Source: Synchiropus splendidus (Eukaryota > Chordata > Actinopteri > Syngnathiformes > Callionymidae). From it: a DNA stretch of 64,000 nt. The notes below the pieces were generated by a model, which saw only the letters and a program-made list of their open reading frames with translations, was not told the DNA's origin and ran no database searches. The position numbers and the translations under genes are program-made. Positions within the stretch are counted from its first letter, which is position 1. The number at the start of each line of letters is the position of its first letter. Shown one piece after another: positions 13,401 to 26,038 of the stretch. Location of the stretch: NCBI RefSeq assembly GCF_027744825.2, contig NC_071342.1, positions 11,241,501-11,305,500 of the forward strand, given 5' to 3'.

Positions 13401-15272
13401 TTTAGGACTTCAAATGTTTTTCTGCGGCGAAATGAGCTAATCAATTAGTTAAGTCAATTTGCGTTGGAATTGAACCATCTACCTCACTTTTCATATCCAA
13501 ACCTAGCCGTTTCAGAGGCTCTAACTTGAAGTCGCTGTTCTCCATTTACAAAAATTCTCAATAGCAATTGTTAAACTTAAGTAAGAGTGCCGTGTTCAAA
13601 ACTATCGACCACAAGGTCACATGTAGTGGTCAAGTAGACAGTTAAATATAAATTTACTGAAGCTGAAATGGATGAGTTAATTTGGCCAAAAAAATATGAA
13701 TTAAACGATAAGATCATCTTGAACTCTGCACATCACCAGTATTAGCTCTTCGAGAAGTGTGTATGTGCTGAGTTGTGTCGATGTACTTTTTTATGTTTAA
13801 ATTAGAATCCTATCACCCTATACTTATATTAGCCTATTTGCTTTTGCACCATAATTTAATGGCCATAGTTGTGCGAGTCCTGCATGTCATGGTGATGGAG
13901 ACCATTTGCTCACTAAATTATTTAGAACTCTTCCTCTGATTGCCAGTTCTTGCCCTTGTTCCATGCTCTTCAGACTCTCTCTTCCCTCTTTTGCAGTGTA
14001 GAGGGAGGCTGGGTAAGTCCTGTCTGCCATGGGACAGCTTCCCCTCCTGTTGGTCCAGTATTTTACAACATTCTTCAGGGTTTGGTTCCCATTCTAACTG
14101 AGCAATGGGCCACTAGGTGTCTCTGCTCGCTCAGAATTAGTATTTCTCAAGGATCAACTTGTGCAACTTATGAGTGGCGCTGTTTTTTATATATATATTT
14201 GAGCATGTGACTAGCTGTGTAATAACAACATCAACTGCCTTATCATGTATGTTTTCATTTATGCTACTGGACACTCTAATGTTGTCACTGTTTCTCGTGA
14301 AGTTATTTTGGAGTTCTGTTCATTTCAGGAGCAGCCGGGTGCGTGGCCACGCTTCTTCACGACGCCGTCATGAATCCAGCTGAAGGTGAGAGCTGTGTTT
14401 CCTAGCCAGAAGCATTGAAATGTGAGAGCCTTATTTGACGACCAGATACACATGGTGGCATTGAATCCACAGCTGTGCCGTTTCCAGCTGGCGGAACATG
14501 TCACTAGTTAGACACTCCCTCATTGGAGTCCTGCTAGAAAATGTGACATGTGATCGTTGTTGTCGTTGGTTTTACATCAACTTGATTTTTAAATCTGTTT
14601 TAGTGATAGAAAAGACACTCATTTATGCTGTGGCACTCACGAAGCACTTGTACCTGAGAACAAAAAAATCTAATTTTCTTTTTCTCTCTTTGCACTCGTT
14701 TTCAACTCTCCTGGACTTCAGTCGTGAAGCAACGCATGCAGATGTATAACTCGCCGTACCGCGGCGTGTTGGACTGTGTTCGTGCCGTGTGGCACAAAGA
14801 AGGCACCGCAGCGTTCTACCGCAGCTACACCACGCAGCTGACCATGAACGTGCCCTTCCAAGCGCTTCACTTCATGACCTACGAGTATCTCCAAGAGCTG
14901 CTCAACCCCCACAGACAGTACAATCCCTCGTCGCACATGTTGTCCGGAGCTCTGGCCGGGGCTATCGCCGCCGCGGCCACAACGCCACTAGACGTGTGCA
15001 AGACCCTGCTCAACACCCAGGAGTCTCTAGCGCTCAGCTCCGTGGCATCTGGTCAAGGGGCCCACAGACATATCACAGGCCTCGCCCATGCCTTTCGGAC
15101 GGTGTACAGGCTGGGCGGCCTGCAGGGCTTCTTCAAAGGAGTTCAGGCGAGGATCATCTATCAGATGCCCTCCACGGCCATCAGCTGGTCCGTGTACGAG
15201 TTCTTCAAATATGGACTCACCAAGCACCAGCACGACAAGAGGAGATCACAGCAGATGGAAGCAGAGATGTAG
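10450..15272 (+). CDS. slc25a28: Mitoferrin-2, mitochondrial iron carrier
   Basis: Four coding exons: 10450-10791, 13060-13288, 14329-14385, 14722-15272, encoding 392 aa (human about 364). It has three mitochondrial-carrier repeats with the signature PX[DE]XX[KR] in each: PVDCVK (residues 109-114), NPAEVVK (206-212) and TPLDVCK (298-304). Segments [59 protein letters not shown] and [12 protein letters not shown] are typical of mitoferrin-2 rather than other SLC25 members. Known role: imports Fe2+ across the inner mitochondrial membrane for heme and Fe-S cluster synthesis. Intron 1 falls exactly after the first signature Lys. The N-terminal 80 or so residues are low in conservation; ATG 10450 is the first in-frame ATG, and a second at 10483 would give 381 aa. 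Neither has a strong Kozak context, so the start is the least certain part. Confidence 0.95.
10792..13059 (+). other. slc25a28 intron 1 (2.3 kb)
   Basis: Starts GTATCATC and ends ctctttgccag. Its first part stays unusually CpG-containing (to about 10920), as expected at the edge of a promoter CpG island. No exon, RNA gene or clear repeat was recognised in the remainder. Confidence 0.5.
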
Positions 15273-15512
15273 GCGCTGCTTCAGAGGGAGTTGAAGTCAT
15301 ACTCACTTAAAACCGGACAGAAAATCCATCTCCGCTTCCTCGTCCAGTCCAGTCCAGTCCAGTCAGTAGAAGCTCATGTACTTTCTGTTTGAGTTCTCAA
15401 GTTGCTGCTGGTACGTTTCAGTCTAAGATTGGTTTGATTCACGTGGTTACATTGGTCACTCAGTATTAGATTCATTTTAGCTCAAAGAGAAGGTCCCACT
15501 TGCAGCGAGTTG

Positions 15513-15528
15513 CCAGCAGGGGGCGCTA
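15513..15528 (+). promoter_or_regulatory. Strong CTCF-like motif (plus orientation)
   Basis: CCAGCAGGGGGCGCTA matches the vertebrate CTCF core (CCASYAGRKGGCGC) at essentially every informative position. It lies about 240 bp past the slc25a28 stop codon. Binding is inferred from the motif only. Confidence 0.6.
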
Positions 15529-16159
15529 CTGTTACTCCGTGTTTTAAAAGTTTTGACCTCGGGTCGGGAATGATCTGTCTGTGCACCGGCCTGTGATACC
15601 TTAAAAGTGATCTCCAAATAGTGCAGATCTGTCCAGCTTCATTGGAGGCATCAATTATGATAAAACTCGTGAATCTGATGTTACTTTTTTTCTCTGTTGA
15701 GTCGGACACCATCATGAGTATTGATCTGTTTGAGTTATGATTTATGAGAAGCTAAAATGACGGAATAGGATCTATATTGAGAATCAATGTGCTCAGCTCT
15801 AAGCTAGCCCAAATATGTATATTTAGAATTATTTAAATTCATTTTTCAATTTTTTCCCCTTCCTGCAATTGTTTTGGCTTCAGTTTGGTTCTCATGTCTT
15901 CTTTTTTTTGCCCCTATCACTCAGCTGAACACCACTGTTGCCTTGTTTGCAGTAGAGCAGAAAAAGCGGGGCAACATTCATAGAAGCCATCAAGTCTAAT
16001 GTTCTCTTCCATCCTGCCAAAAAGAGGTTTGGAGTCCGATGAATGAGTTCAGTTTCGGGAAAGGTCAAAATGAATGTGCGCCTGTCGTATGAGTTCATAA
16101 AACTGGAGGCTGTTTTTGAAGGGGACTGATTTGTTTCCTACATTGAATTGCACTCATTG

Positions 16160-16165
16160 AATAAA
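16160..16165 (+). other. Candidate poly(A) signal of slc25a28
   Basis: AATAAA, the first canonical hexamer after the stop, about 890 bases downstream; this would give a 3' UTR of roughly 0.9 kb. Confidence 0.5.
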
Positions 16166-17783
16166 ATCTGAGCAACAATGGCCGCTGCTCTTACAGACCC
16201 CAGTTATTTTACTTTATTTTTTTTTAAACATTTACATTGCGTTATATTGTGTTGATGTAGATCAGCTTGTGGATTCTTGTTGATGGTGCATCAACGATGC
16301 AGCACTGACTGATGGAGCGACGACAGCTCTACTCTTGTAATTCTCCATATAAATAAATGTAATTGCAGGTTACAGGCAGTTCAACTTCATTAACTGCTTG
16401 GCAAAGACGACACACACCATTTGACTAGCACTTTCCTCCAAGTGCAGATTCGATATTTGCTTAATTTTAAATGAATCCTCAATCAAAAACTGACATTCTT
16501 TAGCCAGAGTTGAGATGAACTGCCGCGTCTGCCTCCCACCCCCTCATGCTTTGGTTACCCATGAAGGTGGCCATCTTGCTGAGGAGGAACGATCTATTGC
16601 ATGACAGTTTGCATTAACCTCAATGGGGCTGGCTAGTTGCAGTTGCCCAGGGCTGCAACATGAGCTCTTAATATCGGATTTGGAAGTGGATTCTTGCCCC
16701 GCTCTTGCGTAATTTGGCCCACATCTTAGTCAAATCACGGTGGAACTAGATGTGACTCGGAGAACCACTGCCCTCATCATGGTAAGTGAGACACTTTGTC
16801 TATGACGTGTCATTTTTTTAAACACAAATGTCTTGCTGAAAGATGCTGACACGTGACTGGCAGACACTTCTCTCACCACAGCCTGCGTATATGGGACACC
16901 TGTTCAAACACAAGGTGTTAATGAACCTGAATGGAAGCGTACAGTTTGTGGGGCTTGACTTGCGTGTGCGTCGTGTTTGAGGTGGACTCCTGAACGAGTC
17001 CAAGCGCGTCTTAGTCATGCGGCTTGCGACGGACTGGGTGGAGACTTGTGTGTCTGGCAGTGGATCGCAACACTATTTGTGAGGGAGTGTGTGAACGAGT
17101 CGTCTGCTCCTGATCATCAGTCTCGGAGGAGTCAACTGTTTAGTCTGGACCCTTTTGTCTTCTCCATCAGTTTTTATAGATGTTCTCCAAACATGCTGGA
17201 TGGTGCCGAACGCATTACATTTGCCGTAAACTCTCCTTGTTTGGTTTACATTTCCATCTGGATGCCCAGGATGAGGACTCGCAATGTTTTCAAGCAAAAG
17301 TAAATCAAGCCAGTTTTAAGTTAGTCACAGGAATGTCGACAACAGGAAACTCCACGCAGATAAATAGTCTCACTTTATTAGGAGAGAATATTGAGGGATG
17401 CTAACCGTCTCCACCTGTTTACATAATATTGATTCCACAGCAAAACACACTGTGAGAAAAAGGTTGATAGGAACCAGTCCGACCTGATTATTAAAAATGA
17501 CACAACATTGCTTTATTAAAACGAATGAACACAGCCTGACATCATGTTGTCACAACAAAACGCAAGTGAACGCCATCCTGCTGTGTTAGCACGTAGCTCG
17601 AATAGCTCGCACTTGAGTTCTGACGGAGCATATTTTGAGAAGCTCCATGTGTCGCTTGTTTAGTTAAACACACGAGTGTTTGTGTTTGCATCCGCAGTTG
17701 TTCTGAAGTAGCAGTGTGTGTTTCAGTTGTTACTTAAGTCGTGTCCTCTGGATTCTCGAAGATTGTCCCTCAGTCAAGAGCCT

Positions 17784-17786
<3 letters not shown>

Positions 17787-17827
<41 letters not shown>
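17787..17827. repeat. (CA)n microsatellite
   Basis: About 20 uninterrupted CA units. Confidence 0.97.
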
Positions 17828-17830
<3 letters not shown>

Positions 17831-20386
17831 TTGAGGCTGATGAAAGGCCAGCAGAAACACCCCCTGAGTATTGGGTTGGCTGATGTTTTGGAACCTAAAA
17901 CCTCCGGTCAAAGCCCCTTAGAGCAAGCACCTGTGAAAGTGTTCACACGTAAACACACGCGTGTGCACACACTCCAAACATGCACCTGTGTAGCACAGAC
18001 ACCGCCGACTCTTAGTTGGACTTTGAAGCGTGTTTCAGCTATTGACAGTGAATTTTAGCTATAACACTATTTTAAGTGAATCCAGAGGGCAACTTAAGTT
18101 GAGTAATTTCATCTACTATTCGTGTATTTACTTTCCTGCTGGAACGTAAAATCCTGACTTGAAACATGAGCATGTGGTCTTTGTGCTCAAACAGGACATT
18201 CATCCGTCCTCGTCTGCGCTGAATGCAAAGATAACAGAGTCAGACTGAATTATGAAGCACAGCGAAATGTGAATTTGGGAGGTGGGCCAGTTTCCCAAGA
18301 TAACACTGAAATCAGCGTCGTGTGCCAGTTGTGGCTTGAACGTTTCAACGAAAATTGGACAGAGGGAGATTCTGTCATCACTTTAGAGAACAGGCTGCGG
18401 AGGAGTGACTCTTCCCACAAATGTTACACACACATACACGCATGTACACACACGCACACACGGAGGACTCCAGCACTCTCTATGAAGATGGACGTTGCAG
18501 AGAGGAAGAAGAGTTAAAAGCTCTCACTGCTGGACTCATGGGAGCTTTACTGACACCTTTCGTCCTGAAACAGACATGAGCGTGTTGACCTGTACATGCC
18601 ATTTGCTCCATGTTGCTGGGACTGTCGCTTGCGACCCTGGAAATGGAATAGTCACTAGAAAATGAATGGAGGTGTGCAGTGGTGGACAAACCGGAATCTG
18701 CCCATTTGAAATCTGATTTAAAACATGGCTCATTTAAAGTATTAAGTATCAAATTGCTTTTATTGATATAACCCCATGAATGCCAAAAAATATTGACTTT
18801 GTTTTTTTGTCTTGAATGATATGAGAGGCTATACAGAAATATAAAATGTTATTAGTGTTTGAGCTTCTTTAGAAATCAGATCAAATAACACATTTTTCAG
18901 CGCACAAGAATGTTTATGTTTAGGAATGGTCAACAGATTCGACTTAACTTTGCTCATTATGGCATCAAAAAATACAAATGCATCGCGATCAATTAATCTT
19001 AAAACCTATGATTCATTTGGCACTTTTTTAATGGAGTCCCGCCTTATTCTCAAGCACATTTTCTTATGTAGAAATTGGGATGCAAGCCAATGTGCAGCAA
19101 CTCTCCTGAACAGCAGCCGGGGCCAGCAGATGTGCCGCACTTTCTCTTCCTCGAATGTCGCTCTCAAATATTATGACAAGGTCTTTCAGAAGTTACGCAA
19201 GGTCAAAGCATCTTCAGCTATGATCGCCACGCAGCAGACAACGACTATTGTGCACACGCACCACGTGCAGAGCGTGTTGAGCACAGGTGCAGTCAGGGAC
19301 ACGGAGGAAGGAACAGGCCTCCTGCACTTTGAACTTGAGCTTGAAAAGAAAGCTGTCATTCCTTTCTGTCAGATGAGCTTAACTGCTCTGCCTGGGAGCT
19401 GCAGTCAGCACAAACTGGTCTGGTGAAAAGCTGAAGCCGCAGACGCTTCAATATTATCTCTGAGGCCGCAGCAGTGACAGCTGCCTTCAACGCTGATTTG
19501 TTTGATGATTAATTGCTATTTGTTTAAACGGCGTTTTGTGGCTGCGGCGAGGTTTGAGAGTTGCTATTGTGTTTGGTAGCTAGACTGTGACGGGGAGTTG
19601 TCTAATATGTATCATCAAACAGCAAAGATACTTGTCATATGAGAGTGTTTTTGCTATTTCAACAAGCTTCATATTATCCTAGGATGCAATAAATAAAGGC
19701 ATAAACAGAAAAAAACAATTTGCTATTTTTGTTTTCATACAAATTGGGACGGCAGGCTTCAACACCGTCCGCTACAACCATTAAAACGTTGCCTATATTT
19801 TCCCTCTTTACTCTTGGCGAGGCAACTCTCAGATTTCAGAAACGGTATTTTTGGCACATTACTCCAACAGAAAGGAAGACCCAAAGCTCTTGGGGAAAAT
19901 TAAATCGATACTTAATCCCTCCCTCGCATGTCTTGCTCTGCGGCGGATACAGATCAGGCGGAGGAGGAAAGGCATGGAGTGGAGCCTGAGTAGTTCTTTT
20001 ATCAGTCAAGATGTGGACTCAGCGCTGCTCAATGTCCTCCTTGTCTTGCTTATCACTGCTAATTAAAACATCTGGAGTCGTCCAAACCTCAGCGGAGGAG
20101 TTAAGTGTGGAACGCAGAAGGCCGTCAGAGGACATGTGGATGAGGAACAACATTATTCCCAGCGTTTCTCAGCCAATATTCACCAGCATTGTAACTACAA
20201 TCATCTTAAAAGGAAAAAAAAAAGAGGAAACTGTTGCTAGGTATGTAATAGGAGGAGAAAAAAAAACCCAATTCATTTCTAGTTTATACTTTTCAGTATC
20301 TATGTACAAGAGTGAGGGAAGGAGTGTATGAATCGAGTGGTCATAATGTTTGACCTGTTATTTCATAAGCGTCTATGTATTGTTCA

Positions 20387-20560
20387 GAATTCAGAATCAA
20401 ATTCAGAACCAAATTTATTGCCATGGTCAGTGGCTAGGAAAGTGGTTCGGAATAAAGTGATGTCATTAAAATAAAATAAAATAAAATAAAAAAGGCTGAT
20501 CACAAATTCAACAGTCTGACAGCTGATGGGAAGAAGCTGTTCCTATGACGGGAGGTATTG
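20387..20560 (-). mobile_element. Truncated non-LTR retrotransposon 3' tail, copy 2
   Basis: Reading on the minus strand, it matches the 35700-35862 LINE end in order: the gtcagactgttgaatttgtg segment, then atcagcc, an (AAAAT)n/(TTTTA)n tract, then ccatggcaataaattt and the (GATTCT)-type tail. It is 5'-truncated just inside the end of the open reading frame. Confidence 0.8.
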
Positions 20561-20932
20561 TCCTGAATGTATTATAAAATCTCTAATATCCGATCTGTTT
20601 TTCCCCAAAATATTTTAGGAGGAATTTTATGTAATATTTGCAAGTATTTTAGCCAACATCTTTGGGGGGGGTTTTGTGAGTGTACAACTTGCTGCGACAC
20701 TAAATAAGAGAGATGACACATGGGTGGACGGATGGATAAATAATACAAGGAGTGCTCAGCTTTTTGGTCCAACTGTGGGACTCTCCCAAAAGCAGTGAGC
20801 TTGCCTCGGTGGTCATAGGGTGATGGATGTGTGTTCCTCAGGGGAGTAAATGTCTTGTTGCTTTACTGTAAATGTTTACATTCCAACATGCACTGATGCT
20901 ATCTGCTAATAGTTTCTGGAATAGGCCTGACA

Positions 20933-21084
<152 letters not shown>

Positions 21085-22520
21085 CGACACTGGTATTAGC
21101 CGTGACCCGTCTCCTTCCTGAGGCCAGCTCTCCGTCTGCTGATGCATTAAAACGCTGCGGCTCCATCTACTTTCTCCCAAATCTAAACACTTGTGATGGT
21201 CGTGTCAATTTTAGACTCATGCCAGACTGCGAGCTCTCTGCCAACAGCCATTAGGTGATATTGTCTCGATCAACAAGGCCCTTGAGAACTTGAATCCCGC
21301 TACAATAGATGCATCAGATTTGCAGGTTTAATTGGCCTGATGGGAGTTCTCCTTCGACAATAGAGCTTTTCAAGTGTCACCAAGCGTGGAAGAAGGTGAG
21401 GACTGCTGTACCTGAGTCATCGCACCACGCCTCCCGCGCATTCTTCTCACCTGAGAAATCTTCCGTCGACAACAGGAAATGACTTGTTTCTACCGGTCCT
21501 AATAAATCCACCTAAATGCTGACCATTAACGTTTAAATCCTGGTGAGCTGTCACTGCTGAGCGTTCAAAGAGGCCATTGAAATCCTTGGCTGCTGCTTGT
21601 CAGGAGACACATTAGTGACGTGCACTGTTTACATACCTGTCGACTACATATTTATGCTGAACGTGAGAGCCAACGTCTGGCGCTGAAATCCCATCTAGAA
21701 AAGTGTTTCCAGTTGTAACAATGAGTACAGTATGAGGCTTCTATACAAAACCAGTTGTAGACATAAAAACTGTGGATTGAGATCATGATTTATAGCTGAT
21801 GCTGCAAGAGATTTTGATAAATTTTTATATACATATTATATAATATTATGTAATATGTAATGCTTTTTCAAAAATGATCCATAAAACTACATTTTATGAC
21901 TCAGATGTGAGTGTTTGATCAGAGGTGATGAAGTTATCACCACCTTTCCTGTCGGAGAGTTATTGTTGTTTCCTCAAACAAACATGATGCCAGCAGCTGA
22001 AGTGGCTCTCAGATGTGACAGATAATTCTGACTTGTGTCCGAGTCCAGCGGAAACAGCCTAAGCATGTCATGCTGTTTTAAATATCCATGGTCATCATCC
22101 ACCGCTGCAGTCACGCCAGCTGGCTTCTTTAGCCGTGCTGTTTTTTATTTTCCTGCCGAGTGTCTTTTGTGTCCGGCTGTTGTTGATGAGGGTGCAGTGT
22201 GTTGGCATGTCTGGCGTGAATACTGGAACTCTCCACGGTCTATTGAGCCCATCTGACTCATGCCGGGGCAGAATTCACGCTTCTCCCCAAACACCTGATA
22301 GTGTTTATTGTTTACCTCCAACACTCAACAATTAACACAACTGTATCAGAGTTCAAGAAGGAGAGTCGTGTGAACAGGTTGCTATTGTGTCGAGGTATGT
22401 TCATGTTCCGTGGATCAGACTTTCCCATGAATTTCCAAACAAATATGTGACTTTGACTCACTGGATGCAGAAGATTTTATTTAGACTTTATTTGGACTAA
22501 CTAACTAATAACTAGACTAA

Positions 22521-22537
22521 TAACTAACTACTGTGAA

Positions 22538-22585
<48 letters not shown>

Positions 22586-22601
22586 TCACAGTAGTTAGTT
22601 A
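22521..22601. repeat. AT-cored perfect hairpin
   Basis: TAACTAACTACTGTGAATAT at 22521-22540 is exactly mirrored as its reverse complement ending at 22601, around a core of TA dinucleotides. The arms are unique sequence, so this is more than a simple microsatellite; it may be a tiny foldback transposon. Confidence 0.8.
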
Positions 22602-23327
22602 CCTACATTTTGCAATACTAGTTAAGAATATAAAAAAGTCTATACACACTTGCTGATTTTTTTTTTCTGCAATGATAATTACTGCGCAATTATTAATTTG
22701 TGCTAATATTCTTTATGAACATGTTGATTTTTTTTCCCAGATATCTTTTCTAAATTATCAACTTGCCTCACTCACTTACATGAAGCAATACATTTTGATA
22801 TTTACGTTAATAGAAAATCATTAAGCCATTCCATGAGTAATCAAATGTGTAAAATATATATCAAGACTTTTTCTGTTCAAATATATTTCTGTATCTTATA
22901 TATTTATTAGAATATATGACATTATTACATGTAATTTTCTTCAGTATTAAATATGATAGTGATCAGTATAAATTGTCCAAGTGTAAGTACTTAAAATACA
23001 AGTTGAAAATCAAATATTTATTTTTACGTACAATGTTGTACTTAAAAGTAACAAAGGTCATAAAACATCATTATATACGTTATTACAACAAAAAACATAT
23101 TTCATCCGGTCACTGTTTAAAACGATTCATTAATTAAAGTTTACAAAATGTATTGTGTCTGTAAACAACTTGGTTATTATTTTACTATAAAAAAATAAAC
23201 TCTTGAAAACTTTGATTTGTGCAGTTCATTTCTCTGTGTTTTGAAAGAAAGACACAAGTAAACAGTGGCGTCCTGGTCACTAGCTAGTGAGTAGACTGTG
23301 GTACTGAATATCCATCTGAAAATGTGT

Positions 23328-24823
23328 CTAAAAGCCACAGGCAGAAGGCGTTGGATCAGCCAGGGGCATGGTGGGATTCCCAGGTGGGCAGCAGCACTGC
23401 AAGTATGGGTACTGACCCGCCCAGTGCATGGGTTGAGTCCAAAGACTCCGCATCACGATCCCCGGTTTGTACTGGAGCTGATTGTCCCTCACCAAAACTC
23501 TCACTGCCACTCTCCTGGGCGTCTCTGATGCCATCTGGTGACGCTTGGTTTTATACCTCCTGTTCTGGAACCAGATCTTCACCTGGGTCTCTGTGAGGTT
23601 CAGTCTATCTGCCAGGTCAGCTCGCTCCGGGCCGGACAGGTACCGCTGGGTCTTGAAGCGACGCTCCAACTCATAGACCTGGGAGTGTGAGAAGGCCACG
23701 CGAGAGCGCTTCCTCCCATCTGAACTTGGCTTCTGCTCCTCAGAAGAATCACAAGATGCCATCTTCTCGGCCACCTGCTCCTCACTCTGTGGTGGAGCTC
23801 CTGTTTAGGTGACAAGCATGGTCAATTTTACGCAGCACCCAAACACCATCCTGTCAAGAAGTGACCCAACATTATTAACATTATTAACCATCCACTATAT
23901 CACTAGCCATTATGGTATTTATCGTTGATATTTATTAATTCCTGAATCTGGAATTCTGCCATCTAGTGGAAGGAGGTTCTCATGGATCAACCCTCCAAAG
24001 CTGAACACGTCATATATGATACATGAACATCTGGATGCATCCACATGGATGGGTGGTTGGATATACTAGCGGTGTGTTTTACTTTCGATGAAACTTGAAG
24101 TTTGTATCGATAAACTAATATTACAGTTAAAGGTAGGTAAAGAAGCCAGTTTGAAGCCAAACATATTCAAGCTCTGATGGGCCACATATAATGAGACAGG
24201 AAGCCAGATTTAAACCCCAGACCTTGAGTTTGACAGTTGCCTGACAAAAAGCAGACTAAACTCTAGGTTTGAAAAAAAAAATAGTGACGTATCCATGCTG
24301 TTTCTTACATGATGTGGACACATTTGCATTTTACACTGCAGCTAATTGTAGCCAGTCAAAATGTTACAATAACCTCACACATATTTCTGTGCAAATCCAT
24401 CCATTCATTTTTTATATTGTGTTGTTTTATTTCCTAATATAATCTTGTCCTAAACTTAAGCGTGTCAAACATGTAAACTGGTAAGTTTGTGCAGTCTTGC
24501 TGGTGAAATATTTATTCTTTCATAAATGTTTAACTCAATCTCATAATTCAGTTTGTACAACAAAAGCGTGAGAAACAAACAGAGACTGTTAATGGTTGTC
24601 ATAATTTACGTGCTGCTATAAACATTGTCAGCTTTATGAAAACAGCCTCACCCTCGCTGAGGTCACGCTCCTCTCCGATGGCCAGTTTGAGCCCAACAGA
24701 CTCTGGATCAGTCTGGCAGCACTCTGTCTTCTTGGAGCCCACTTTCCCCTCAACTTTCCCCTGGAAGCCTCCTCCTGATGTGAGGATGTCTTCAATGAAG
24801 AAAGATGAAAAACTCAACGTCAT
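23328..24823 (-). CDS. nkx3.3: NK3 homeobox 3 transcription factor
   Basis: Two coding exons, 24823-24652 and 23800-23328, joined in frame across an 851-bp intron to give 214 aa. The N-terminus ([13 protein letters not shown], residues 3-15) is an EH1/tinman-like repressor motif that would recruit Groucho/TLE. The homeodomain spans about residues 87-146 ([20 protein letters not shown] ... [20 protein letters not shown]) with [12 protein letters not shown] and TETQVK, typical of the NK3/bagpipe class, and Tyr at homeodomain position 54. A basic-hydrophobic motif [16 protein letters not shown] follows at about 153-168. It lies head-to-tail 3.9 kb downstream of nkx2.3, the tinman-bagpipe type arrangement. 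NK3 class is firm; assignment to nkx3.3 rather than nkx3.1/3.2 rests on divergence from those and on linkage to nkx2.3. A role in pharyngeal or other mesoderm development is expected from the family, not shown here. Confidence 0.88.
23956..23970 (-). promoter_or_regulatory. CTCF-like motif (minus orientation) in nkx3.3 intron
   Basis: The minus strand reads TCCACTAGATGGCAG, close to the CTCF core. It lies 156 bp inside the nkx3.3 intron from exon 2. Motif match only. Confidence 0.4.
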
Positions 24824-25245
24824 GATGAACCAAAAAAGAAGCAGATGAGCACGTCGCCTTACACGCTTCGATCATCATCTGGTGAGATTTTAGTCATAAT
24901 AGCACGTCATCTTGTCAGCGGCTCTTGTCACTGACTGCATTAACAATCTCAGCAGCAGCTTCTGTTCACTCCTGACAGGCTGTTTCTGGTTCCTCCCTCT
25001 TGGCACCGCCCCGGCCCATTCAGCTCCAGCACACTCATTGAGAGATGTACGTCTCTGCTGTGCCTTGAATCCTGTTTACACTGCTCAATAAATCTCACAG
25101 TTCAGAGGTCACACATCTCCTCTAAGATGAACAGGCATCCAAAAGGCCAAGGCAGCTGCGTGAGTGTTGAGCAGGACTCAACGCAACTTTTTTACGGACT
25201 CTATTGACTGAGCTCCTAACTACGGAACAGGATTAGGGCCAGTGA

Positions 25246-25645
25246 AGAAGAAAAAAATTATTGGCAGAATTCTGATTTTAAAGTGACTTTAATCTCAGAA
25301 TTCTGACTTTAAAAAGAGAAATCTCAGTTTTTTCTCAGAATTCTGACTTTAAAGTCAGAAATCTCAGTTTTTTCTCAGAATTCTCAGTTTTTTTCTCAGA
25401 ATTCTCACATTAAAGAGAGAAATCTGACATTAAAGTCAGAAAAAGTGAGAATTCTGAGACTAAAGTCAGAATTCTGACTTTATTCTGAGATTTCTCACTT
25501 TTATGTCAGAATTCTGAGAAAAAAGTCAGAATTCTCCCTTTAAAGTCAGAATTCTGAGAAAAAAAGTCAGAATTCTCGTGAGAATTCTCACTTTAAATTG
25601 AGAATACTGAGAAAAATAAGTCAGAATTCTGACTTTAAAGTGACA
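25246..25645. repeat. Palindromic minisatellite built from TCAGAATTCTGA and CTTTAAAG units
   Basis: About 400 bp of irregular alternation of AGAATTCT, CTTTAAAG and TCTCAGTTTTTTCTCAG units. Both unit types are self-complementary, so almost any part can pair with any other. EcoRI cores (GAATTC) recur roughly every 20-40 bp. No open frame or protein is supported. Confidence 0.9.
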
Positions 25646-25858
25646 ACACTTCCCATGTTCAGATGATGTTGACAACTTCACTTAAAGATACGATACGAGC
25701 CGAGTTAACGGGGTGATCACAGCGTGCTGCACGACATATTTAGGGCCTGCTGACCCCTGTGAATGAGTGATACGTTCAAGGAAAAGGGACTTTCAGTGAA
25801 CTGTTGACATCAGCTGTATTTTGAGAGACTGACAGAGCTACAGCCAAGCTGCCTTCAC

Positions 25859-26038
25859 CAGTGACGGGCTGATGGGGCTCCATGAAACCGTGTCCTCATT
25901 TTCAGAGGCCACTAGATGGCAGCATCTGTTTTCAACGACCTTTTCAATGAAACCTCTCTTTTTTTTAAGTGAGAGCGCCACCGACTGACCTCTGAAAATG
26001 AGGACACTGTTCCATGAAGCTTCATCAGCCCATCACTA
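25859..26038. mobile_element. hAT-type MITE, copy A (180 bp) with 8-bp target duplication
   Basis: Terminal inverted repeats start (C/T)AGTGAYGGGCTGATG and continue into TGAAACxGTGTCCTCATTTTCAGAG. The flanks are GCCTTCAC (25851-25858) and GCCTTCGC (26039-26046), an 8-bp target duplication with one mismatch, as expected for hAT superfamily insertion. There is no transposase. A CTCF-like core (CCACTAGATGGCAGCATC) lies at 25909-25926 in the left half. The same family recurs at 53166-53353 and 59237-59345. Confidence 0.85.

Noticed and set aside
18926..19426. 166-codon open frame on the plus strand
   Set aside because: No recognisable domain, ordinary composition, no splice context, no neighbour support; most likely chance.
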